A stretch of 64,000 nucleotides of DNA. Origin: Lachnospiraceae bacterium. GTDB taxonomy: Bacteria; Bacillota; Clostridia; Lachnospirales; Lachnospiraceae. The notes beneath the pieces were generated by a model that was not told the origin of the DNA, did no database searches, and worked only from the letters and a program-made list of their open reading frames with translations. Position 1 is the first letter of the stretch. Each line of letters opens with the position of its first letter. A program made the translations under genes and the position numbers. This document shows positions 17,228 to 23,732 of the stretch, piece by piece. The DNA lies in assembly GCA_029219245.1 (NCBI GenBank), contig JAQXTA010000041.1, positions 124,001-188,000 on the forward strand, written 5' to 3'.

Positions 17228-17251
17228 ACATATGAACAGTTGAACATATGT
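17228..17251 (+). promoter_or_regulatory. Probable ArsR/SmtB-family operator
   Basis: The arms ACATATG (17228-17234) and CATATGT (17245-17251) form a perfect inverted repeat around AACAGTTGAA. The half-sites ATATGAAC and TTGAACATAT are close to operators described for the zinc and cadmium sensors SmtB, CzrA and CadC. It starts directly after the -10 box and lies about 70 bases before the repressor gene, so autorepression is the simplest reading. Confidence 0.7.
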
Positions 17252-17321
17252 TAAAGAAGCGATGTATAAGAATGTATAAAAAAGAAAGAACGGAAAGGTG
17301 CTAAGCGGAAGGAGGAAGGAA

Positions 17322-17696
17322 ATGACAAATAACGATGAAAAACAATCGGATATGGTAGAAGGGGAATTTCTGGCAGCCAGAGAAGATGTTGTTAAAAAAG
17401 TATTGGAACAGCAGCCGGCAGATGAAATTTTATATGATCTGGCAGAGCTTTTTAAGGTATTTGGGGATTCCACCCGGATTAAAATTTTGTATTCTTTGTT
17501 TGAAACGGAGTTATGCGTTTATGATATTGCCAGATTGCTGAATTTAAGTCAGTCATCGGTAAGTCATCAGCTTCGGATTCTGAAGTCATCCAAACTTGTA
17601 AAGTTCCGAAGAGATGGAAAATCCGTTTTTTATTCCTTGGATGATGAACATGTCAGGGAGATTATCAGTATGGGAATGGAACATGTGGAAGAGTAG
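17322..17696 (+). CDS. ArsR/SmtB-family metal-sensing repressor
   Basis: From the ATG at 17322, with GGAGGAAGGA directly upstream, the protein has 124 residues with a winged helix: V-F-G-D-S-T-R-I-K-I-L-Y-S-L-F, then E-L-C-V-Y-D-I-A and the recognition helix L-S-Q-S-S-V-S-H-Q-L-R-I-L. Near the C-terminus the helix-5 zinc site D-x-H-(10)-H-x2-E is complete (LDDEHV then EHVEE), the same ligand set as SmtB. The Cys of E-L-C-V is kept, but the second Cys of the CadC motif ELCVCD is Tyr. This argues for zinc, perhaps cobalt, rather than cadmium/lead sensing. It is first in the efflux operon. Confidence 0.9.
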   Translation: MTNNDEKQSDMVEGEFLAAREDVVKKVLEQQPADEILYDLAELFKVFGDSTRIKILYSLFETELCVYDIARLLNLSQSSVSHQLRILKSSKLVKFRRDGKSVFYSLDDEHVREIISMGMEHVEE

Positions 17697-17726
17697 GGTA
17701 AAAAAATAAGAAAAGGAGAGAAAATT

Positions 17727-17945
17727 ATGAATAAGACATATAAAATTGAGGTAGATTGTGCAAATTGTGCGGCGAAAATGGAGGAGGCTGCAAAGAATAC
17801 AGAGGGGGTTGCTAATGCAACGGTCAGCTTTATGACTCAGAAAATGAAAGTAGAATTTGCAGAAGGTGTCGATGAGAAGACTGTTATGAAAAGTGTTTTG
17901 AAAGCATGCAGAAAAGTAGAGCCTGACTGCGAGATTGATTTCTAA
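17727..17945 (+). CDS. Free heavy-metal-associated (HMA) domain protein
   Basis: The 72-residue protein is a single HMA domain (ferredoxin-like beta-alpha-beta fold) with the metal motif D10-C11-A-N-C14. It has no membrane segment and an AAAGGAG site before its ATG. It lies between the repressor and the P-type ATPase, and the ATPase itself lacks an N-terminal HMA domain, so this small protein probably plays that role in trans as a metallochaperone. The D-C-x-x-C motif, with Asp before the first Cys, is typical of Zn/Cd ATPase domains rather than copper chaperones. Confidence 0.88.
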   Translation: MNKTYKIEVDCANCAAKMEEAAKNTEGVANATVSFMTQKMKVEFAEGVDEKTVMKSVLKACRKVEPDCEIDF

Positions 17946-18000
17946 GAAAGAATCGAAAAAGAAATAATACTAAATTATTATAGGAAAGTAGGCAGATCAA

Positions 18001-19917
18001 ATGACGAAAAAGCAGAAAAAAGTATTAGCCAGAATTATGATTGCGTTTGTTTTGCTGGTAATTCTTGCATTTATTCCGGCAACCGGCTGGCTGTCGCTTG
18101 TGCTCCATCTAATTCCGTATTTTATTATCGGCTATGATATTCTTCGTAAAGCAGTGCTTGGTATTGTACATGGTGAAGTTTTTGATGAAAACTTTCTGAT
18201 GGCGGTTGCTACGGTAGGAGCCATTTGTTTGGGGGATTATTCCGAAGGTGTTGCGGTAATGCTTTTTTACCAGATTGGAGAATTGTTCCAAAGCTATGCG
18301 GTGGGAAAGAGCCGCAAGAATATTTCAGCCCTGATGGATATCCGGCCGGATTATGCGAATATTGAGGTGGATGGAAAGCTGGAACAGGTAGATCCGGATG
18401 AGATTGCCGTAGGGAATATCATCGTGGTACAACCGGGCGAAAAGGTACCGATTGACGGTAAGGTAATCGAAGGAAATTCCACTTTAAATACCAGTGCACT
18501 GACCGGAGAAAGTGTTCCGAGAGAGGTAAGCGAGGGAGACGAAATCATCAGCGGCTGCGTGAACATGACAGGCCTTTTGAAGATTCAGACAACAAAGGTC
18601 TTTGGAGAATCCACCGTCAGCAAGATTCTGGATCTGGTAGAGAATTCCAGTATGAAAAAGTCTCGTTCCGAGAATTTTATTTCTAAATTTGCCAAAGTAT
18701 ACACACCGGCAGTTTGTTTTGGTGCGCTAGCATTAGCAGTGTTACCGCCGCTTGTGCGGATGCTCTTTTTACAGATGGAACCGGCATGGACGGACTGGGT
18801 ATTTCGTGCCTTGACCTTCCTTGTTATCAGTTGTCCCTGTGCGCTTGTGATATCGATTCCGCTTAGTTTCTTCGGTGGTATCGGTGGCGCTTCCAAATGC
18901 GGTATTCTGGTAAAAGGCTCCAATTATCTGGAAGCTTTGTCAGAAACTTCCTATGTTGTATTTGACAAGACCGGTACACTTACAGAGGGTGTTTTTAAAG
19001 TAAATGCCGTATTTCCGGAAACAGAGAGGATTACAAAGTGGAAAAAGGACGAAGAAACGGCAGAAAAATTTCTGTTAAGCATAGCAGCTTTGGCAGAAAG
19101 TTATTCTTCCCATCCAATTAGCAAAAGTTTAAAAGAGGCATGTGGGGAGGCGTTGGATACCGGGCGTGTAACGGATATAGAAGAGATAGCAGGGCATGGT
19201 GTAACGGCTTTAATTGATGGCAGGAAGGCGGCTGTTGGAAATGCGAAGCTGATGAATAAGTTTGGAATTGCTTATGCAGAGTGTACGGAACCGGGAACAA
19301 TCGTTTATGTTGCCCTGGAAAATGAATATATCGGCAGCATTCTGATTGCGGATGTTATCAAGCAGAATGCGCCAAAAGCGATTGCTTCTCTAAAGAAAAA
19401 CGGTGTAAAAAAGACCATTATGCTGACCGGAGATAATAAGAAGGTAGCAGAAGCAGTCGGCAAGAAACTGGGAATGGATGAAATACACAGTGAACTTCTC
19501 CCGGCTGACAAGGTTTCTCTGGTAGAAAAGCTACTGGAAGAGAAGGAAAAGGAGAAACGGAAGAGTAAACTTGCTTTTGTCGGAGATGGTATCAACGATG
19601 CGCCGGTTCTGACAAGAGCTGATATCGGAATTGCAATGGGTGCAATGGGTTCCGATGCGGCCATTGAAGCGGCAGATGTTGTGTTGATGGATGATGATCC
19701 GGCGAAGCTTGCTCTGGCAATCCGTATTTCCAGAAAATGTCTGCGGATTGTATACCAGAACATTGTCTTTGCCCTTGCGGTAAAAGGTATTTGCCTGGTA
19801 CTTGGAGCACTTGGTATTGCAAATATGTGGTCAGCCATCTTTGCCGATGTGGGTGTCATGGTCATTGCGGTTTTAAATGCCATGAGGGCACTGAATACAA
19901 AAGGGCTGACAAAATAA
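18001..19917 (+). CDS. P1B-type heavy-metal (Zn/Cd) translocating ATPase
   Basis: The 638-residue protein is a metal-exporting P-type ATPase. The membrane metal site is C278-P279-C280, the phosphorylated Asp is D322 in D-K-T-G-T-L-T, the P1B-specific S-S-H-P-I-S lies near 365, and the hinge motif G-D-G-I-N-D-A-P near 530. Hydrophobic helices occur at about 8-45, 65-95, 235-300 and at the C-terminus. CPC with a lysine and Asp-Gly-style last helix (F-A-D-V-G-V-M) is the Zn/Cd/Pb subgroup pattern (ZntA/CadA). The usual N-terminal HMA domain is missing and supplied by the gene upstream. Confidence 0.92.
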   Translation: MTKKQKKVLARIMIAFVLLVILAFIPATGWLSLVLHLIPYFIIGYDILRKAVLGIVHGEVFDENFLMAVATVGAICLGDYSEGVAVMLFYQIGELFQSYAVGKSRKNISALMDIRPDYANIEVDGKLEQVDPDEIAVGNIIVVQPGEKVPIDGKVIEGNSTLNTSALTGESVPREVSEGDEIISGCVNMTGLLKIQTTKVFGESTVSKILDLVENSSMKKSRSENFISKFAKVYTPAVCFGALALAVLPPLVRMLFLQMEPAWTDWVFRALTFLVISCPCALVISIPLSFFGGIGGASKCGILVKGSNYLEALSETSYVVFDKTGTLTEGVFKVNAVFPETERITKWKKDEETAEKFLLSIAALAESYSSHPISKSLKEACGEALDTGRVTDIEEIAGHGVTALIDGRKAAVGNAKLMNKFGIAYAECTEPGTIVYVALENEYIGSILIADVIKQNAPKAIASLKKNGVKKTIMLTGDNKKVAEAVGKKLGMDEIHSELLPADKVSLVEKLLEEKEKEKRKSKLAFVGDGINDAPVLTRADIGIAMGAMGSDAAIEAADVVLMDDDPAKLALAIRISRKCLRIVYQNIVFALAVKGICLVLGALGIANMWSAIFADVGVMVIAVLNAMRALNTKGLTK

Positions 19918-19930
19918 GCAAATTGGATAA

Positions 19931-19971
19931 AAAAGCGTGTCAGAAATTTTCCGGCACGCTTTTGCTTTTTT
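19931..19971 (+). terminator. Bidirectional intrinsic terminator between the ATPase gene and uraA
   Basis: Arms AAAAGCGTG (19931-19939) and CACGCTTTT (19955-19963) pair perfectly, with T runs on the + side and A runs on the other, so it can end the metal-efflux transcript and the converging uracil permease transcript. The inner part GTGTCAG...GGCAC recurs in two other terminators of this window. Confidence 0.82.
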
Positions 19972-20004
19972 ATTCTTATTCTATTATTCAGGATTTTGAG
20001 TCGC

Positions 20005-21393
20005 CTATTTGGACTCTTTTTTCGGCTGAGGATTGAAGGAAACACCTCGGTTGATATCACCGGATGGATTTTCTCCGAAAGTATATTCATTGCCCGGCAG
20101 AATTGCATTTAATACAATACCTGCGATAGCAGCGATGGCAAGTGCTGTCAGGGTAATGGAAGTACCGCCGATGGTAAAGGTAAGTCCGTTTGAAAAACCA
20201 AGTCCGGATACCAGAATGACGGCAGCAATAATCAGATTTCTTGATTTTGTAAAATCTACCTTGTTCTCTACTACGTTACGAACTCCGATAGCGGAAATCA
20301 TACCATACAGGATGAAGCTGACACCACCAATAATGGCAGCCGGAAGGGATGCGATGACAGCGGCCATCTTTGGAATAAAGCTTAAAATGATGGCATAAAC
20401 GGCAGCCAGACGGATAACTTTCGGGTCGTAAACGCGGCTCAGTTCCAATACACCGGTATTTTCCCCATAGGTTGTGTTGGCAGGTCCACCAAACATAGCA
20501 GAAATGGAAGTAGCAAGTCCATCACCGATTAAGGTACGATGAAGTCCCGGGTCCTGAATGAAGTTTTCTCCAACTGTTGCGGAAATGGCGGAAATATCAC
20601 CGATATGCTCCATCATAGTCGCAAGTGCAATCGGTGCCATAACCAAAATTGCCGTAAGGTCGAATTTACAAAGAGTAAACGGTGGAAGTCCTACCACACT
20701 TGCACTGGCAACACCGTTAAAGTCTAAAATGGCACTTCCGTCCGGATTGGTAAAGCCTATGGCATTCATAATTAAGGCAACGACATAGGAAATGACAACA
20801 CCCATCAGAATCGGAATGATTTTCCACATACCTTTTCCCCAGATGTTGAAGATAATAATAACCGCTAAAGCTACGATAGCTAAAAACCAGTTGGTAGAAG
20901 CATTGCTTACGGCTGACGGTGCCAGGCTCAAACCAATACAGATAATAATCGGACCGGTTACAACCGGTGGTAAGAAGCGCATAACGCGGTTGATTCCGAC
21001 TAACTTAATGACCAGTGCAAGCACCAGATAAAGCAGACCGGCAACGACGATACCACCACAGGCATAAGGCAGTTTTTCGCCATAGGTCATATCGGCAAAA
21101 ATCCCGGTATTTAATTCTGCAACCGTAGAAAAACCACCAAGGAATGCAAAAGAAGAACCTAAGAAAGCTGGAACCTTTAATTTAGAACAAATGTGGAAAA
21201 ACAGAGTTCCAATACCGGCGAAAAAGAGAGTAACCTGAATGGATAATCCTTCTCCATGAAAATAATTGTTTACCAGAATCGGAACTAAGATAGTTGCCCC
21301 GAACATAGCAAACATGTGCTGCAGACCAAGCAACAGCATTTTAGGCATGCCGAGTGCTTTGGCATCACGAATTGCTTCGTTTTTTTCACTCAT
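20005..21393 (-). CDS. uraA: Uracil permease (NCS2 family)
   Basis: The 462-residue protein is a nucleobase:cation symporter-2 carrier with about 14 membrane segments. Family motifs seen are Q-H-M-F-A-M-F-G-A-T-I-L-V-P near residue 26, F-A-G-I-G-T-L near 57, the substrate region with E-H-I-G-D-I-S-A near 265 and a N-T-T-Y-G-E-N-T-G near 310. EHIGD and NTTYGEN are typical for uracil rather than xanthine carriers. The minus-strand ATG has AGGAGGAG upstream. It is divergent from upp, matching a uracil-salvage role. Confidence 0.92.
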   Translation of the reverse strand: MSEKNEAIRDAKALGMPKMLLLGLQHMFAMFGATILVPILVNNYFHGEGLSIQVTLFFAGIGTLFFHICSKLKVPAFLGSSFAFLGGFSTVAELNTGIFADMTYGEKLPYACGGIVVAGLLYLVLALVIKLVGINRVMRFLPPVVTGPIIICIGLSLAPSAVSNASTNWFLAIVALAVIIIFNIWGKGMWKIIPILMGVVISYVVALIMNAIGFTNPDGSAILDFNGVASASVVGLPPFTLCKFDLTAILVMAPIALATMMEHIGDISAISATVGENFIQDPGLHRTLIGDGLATSISAMFGGPANTTYGENTGVLELSRVYDPKVIRLAAVYAIILSFIPKMAAVIASLPAAIIGGVSFILYGMISAIGVRNVVENKVDFTKSRNLIIAAVILVSGLGFSNGLTFTIGGTSITLTALAIAAIAGIVLNAILPGNEYTFGENPSGDINRGVSFNPQPKKESK

Positions 21394-21435
21394 AAAAATC
21401 TCCTCCTTCGTATCATGTAAAAACTTTTTATATCC

Positions 21436-21464
21436 ATTATAAAAATGACAGGTACTTTTTGCAA
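21436..21464 (-). promoter_or_regulatory. Promoter of uraA
   Basis: On the minus strand TTGCAA (21464-21459) is followed after 17 bases by a perfect TATAAT (21441-21436), about 40 bases before the uraA start codon. Confidence 0.65.
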
Positions 21465-21479
21465 CATAAATATGAAATA

Positions 21480-21502
21480 GAATTAGAATTGAATCCTAAT
21501 TC
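21480..21502. repeat. Inverted repeat in the uraA-upp control region
   Basis: GAATTAG (21480-21486) and CTAATTC (21496-21502) are perfect 7-base arms around a 9-base centre. The repeat lies between the two divergent promoters, next to a tandem 13-mer, and may be an operator. Confidence 0.55.
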
Positions 21503-21513
21503 ATAAGCAGGAA

Positions 21514-21539
21514 GGAATTTTGGAAAGGAATTTTGGAAA
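21514..21539. repeat. Two perfect tandem 13-mers between uraA and upp
   Basis: The 13-base unit GGAATTTTGGAAA occurs twice with no gap at 21514-21526 and 21527-21539, ending four bases before the -35 box of upp. A helical-phase direct repeat in this position suggests a regulator binding site; the protein is not known. Confidence 0.6.
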
Positions 21540-21543
21540 TGTA

Positions 21544-21572
21544 TTGACTTACTTACGAAATATCTTTAGTAT
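21544..21572 (+). promoter_or_regulatory. Probable promoter of upp
   Basis: TTGACT at 21544-21549 and TAGTAT at 21567-21572 are 17 bases apart. A second TAGTATTTACGAAA-like stretch follows at 21582-21595, so the exact -10 is uncertain. Confidence 0.5.
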
Positions 21573-21632
21573 TTTAGATATAGTATTTACGAAAAATTAG
21601 ATTACAATGCGTAAAAAGGAAGAAGGTACAAA

Positions 21633-22262
21633 ATGGAAAATGTATTTATTATGGATCATCCGCTGATTCAGCATAAGATTTCACACATCCGCGATGAGAA
21701 AACCGGAACAAATGAATTTCGTAACTGCATTGAAGAGATTGCTATGTTAATGGGATACGAAGCACTTCGGGATTTGCCGTTAGAGGATGTAGAGGTAAAA
21801 ACACCAATTGAAACCTGTATGTCACCTAAGATTGCCGGTAAGAAATTAGCCGTTGTGCCAATTCTCAGAGCCGGACTTGGTATGGTAAATGGTATTCTGG
21901 CTCTTGTGCCGACGGCAAAAGTAGGGCATATCGGTTTGTATCGTGATCCGGAAACCCATGAACCACATGAATATTATTGTAAGCTGCCGGAACCGATTGA
22001 CCAGAGAACAATTGTTGTTGTGGACCCGATGTTAGCAACCGGTGGTTCTGCAGTAGCGGCTGTTGATTTCATCAAACAGCATGGTGGGAAACATATTAAA
22101 TTCATGAGCATTATCGCAGCACCGGAAGGATTGGAGCGCCTTCGCAGGGAACATCCGGATATTCAGATTTATGTGGGGCATTTAGACCGCTGCCTGAATG
22201 AACACGCTTATATTTGTCCGGGACTTGGCGATGCGGGAGACCGGATTTTCGGAACCAAATAA
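21633..22262 (+). CDS. upp: Uracil phosphoribosyltransferase
   Basis: The 209-residue enzyme makes UMP from uracil and PRPP. The start [12 protein letters not shown], the R-A-G-L-G-M-V near 80, the PRPP loop V-V-V-D131-P-M-L-A-T-G-G-S, and the uracil-binding end [14 protein letters not shown] are all family signatures at the expected spacing. AAGGAAGAAGG precedes the ATG. It works with the divergent uraA permease in pyrimidine salvage. Confidence 0.96.
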   Translation: MENVFIMDHPLIQHKISHIRDEKTGTNEFRNCIEEIAMLMGYEALRDLPLEDVEVKTPIETCMSPKIAGKKLAVVPILRAGLGMVNGILALVPTAKVGHIGLYRDPETHEPHEYYCKLPEPIDQRTIVVVDPMLATGGSAVAAVDFIKQHGGKHIKFMSIIAAPEGLERLRREHPDIQIYVGHLDRCLNEHAYICPGLGDAGDRIFGTK

Positions 22263-22289
22263 AGGACGATAAATGAAGAAAGAAACAAG

Positions 22290-22317
22290 AAAGCTATGTC
22301 GAAAGATATAGCTTTTT
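22290..22317 (+). terminator. Intrinsic terminator after upp
   Basis: AAAGCTATGTC (22290-22300) pairs with GATATAGCTTT (22305-22315) as an 11-base-pair stem with one G-T pair and a GAAA tetraloop, followed by T residues. Confidence 0.85.
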
Positions 22318-22374
22318 CGTCGTTTGTATGATATAACGGATGATAGAAATTATTTTGGAAAGTGTGGTACCGAT

Positions 22375-23103
22375 ATGAAAGGTCTTGGAACAATTCTGAA
22401 TGTAATTGCCGTTTTGGCGGGAAGTTCCCTTGGTATTTTGATAAAAGGCGGCATGAAGGAAAAAATACAGAATATTTTAGTACAGGCATGCGGACTTGCA
22501 ACATTATTTATCGGAATCAGCGGCACGCTTCAGAATATGCTTGTTGTTACCGAAGATGGAATCAAAACACAGGGTACTATGTTACTTATTTGTTCACTTG
22601 TCATCGGAGGATTTGTCGGGGAATGGATTGATATCGAAGAAAAATTAGACGATATCGGAGAAAAAATCAAAGGGATGGTAAAAGCCAAAAATGATAACCG
22701 GTTTGTCGATGGTTTTGTAACAGCATCGCTTGTCATCTGTATCGGTGCAATGGCAGTAGTCGGTTCCATTCAGGACGGATTGACAGGAGATTACAGTATG
22801 CTGTTGTCCAAATCCATACTGGACTTTATCATAACCATCGTTTTTGCATCGACGATGGGGATTGGTGTTCTCTTTTCGGCGATACCACTTGGTGTTTATC
22901 AAGGTCTTATTACACTTCTTGCGGTGTTTATAGCACCTTATATGACGGATGCAATGATTTCTGATTTGTCTCTGGTTGGATCTGCCCTTATTTTTGGGGT
23001 AGGAGTGAATCTGATATGGGAGAAAAAAATCCGGGTAGGAAATCTGCTGCCAGCTCTGTTTGTACCGATTATCTATGAACTGATTATGCAGGCCATTGCT
23101 TGA
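22375..23103 (+). CDS. DUF554 membrane protein
   Basis: The 242-residue product from the ATG at 22375 has about seven hydrophobic helices and matches the DUF554 family (Bacillus YdfK, E. coli YqgA), annotated as a possible integral membrane transporter of unknown substrate. Family features are the start G-L-G-T-I-L-N-V-I-A-V-L-A-G-S-S-L-G and the D-G-L-T-G-D-Y-S-M-L-L-S-K-S-I-L-D block near 140. The ribosome site is weak (GGAAAG at 22357). An in-frame TTG at 22324 is a less likely start because it overlaps the terminator tail. Confidence 0.85.
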   Translation: MKGLGTILNVIAVLAGSSLGILIKGGMKEKIQNILVQACGLATLFIGISGTLQNMLVVTEDGIKTQGTMLLICSLVIGGFVGEWIDIEEKLDDIGEKIKGMVKAKNDNRFVDGFVTASLVICIGAMAVVGSIQDGLTGDYSMLLSKSILDFIITIVFASTMGIGVLFSAIPLGVYQGLITLLAVFIAPYMTDAMISDLSLVGSALIFGVGVNLIWEKKIRVGNLLPALFVPIIYELIMQAIA

Positions 23104-23159
23104 TAAAAGCAGTAGATTATGATACATTCTTAGTTGAGTATACTTTGGAGGAAAAATGC

Positions 23160-23732
23160 GTGAGAAAAATAAAAATACTATGCTTTTCTTTGCTGTGCTG
23201 CCTGATGCTTGCAGCCTGTGGGAAAGATGAAGCAATGGATGAATATCAGGTAAATATGGCGACTTTCTTTAATCATCTTTCTGAATATCATAACAATATG
23301 AATGAAATTGATGTGAATCAGGAGGGATATGTAGAACAGATGCTTGGTTATCTTGACCAGCTGGATGCAGAAGTGGCATGGATGGCAGGCTTAGATGTAC
23401 CAAAAGAGTTTTCAGCAGTGGAAAGTCTTGCAGATGAGGCAAGTGAAAATATGACACAGGCGGTTGCTTTATTTCATGCTGCCTATGAAGGCGAAATATT
23501 TGACGAAAATACAGAACAGGCCGCCATGGAATACTATGAGCGGGCAAATGTGCGTATCCAGTATATTGTAACTATTCTTCATGGAGAGATTCCGGAAGGT
23601 GAAGGTGTGACTTACACTGAGGAAAGTGGTATTTTTGGTGAGGGATATCTGAACAAAGATGCGAATGCAGAGGAAGAAAGTACAGGCGAAAATGAAGAAC
23701 CTGCGGAGGAGATAACAGAAACAGATGAATAA
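23160..23732 (+). CDS. Lipoprotein of unknown function
   Basis: A GTG at 23160, eight bases after TTGGAGG, gives a 190-residue protein with a short basic N-terminus, a hydrophobic stretch and the lipobox L-A-A-C, so it should be a lipid-anchored secreted protein. The ATG at 23156 is in another frame and stops soon. The mature part is helical and acidic with no recognised domain, ending in a Glu/Thr-rich tail. Its last 8 bases overlap the methionine synthase gene. Confidence 0.75.
   Translation: MRKIKILCFSLLCCLMLAACGKDEAMDEYQVNMATFFNHLSEYHNNMNEIDVNQEGYVEQMLGYLDQLDAEVAWMAGLDVPKEFSAVESLADEASENMTQAVALFHAAYEGEIFDENTEQAAMEYYERANVRIQYIVTILHGEIPEGEGVTYTEESGIFGEGYLNKDANAEEESTGENEEPAEEITETDE

Noticed and set aside
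19305..20108. 267-codon minus-strand open frame opposite the metal ATPase gene and uraA end
   Set aside because: It runs through the ATPase catalytic motifs on the other strand and through a terminator; no start signal and low-complexity product.
23100..23730. Cobalamin riboswitch controlling the methionine synthase
   Set aside because: The gene overlaps a lipoprotein gene upstream and no B12-box-like sequence is visible in the short gaps before it.
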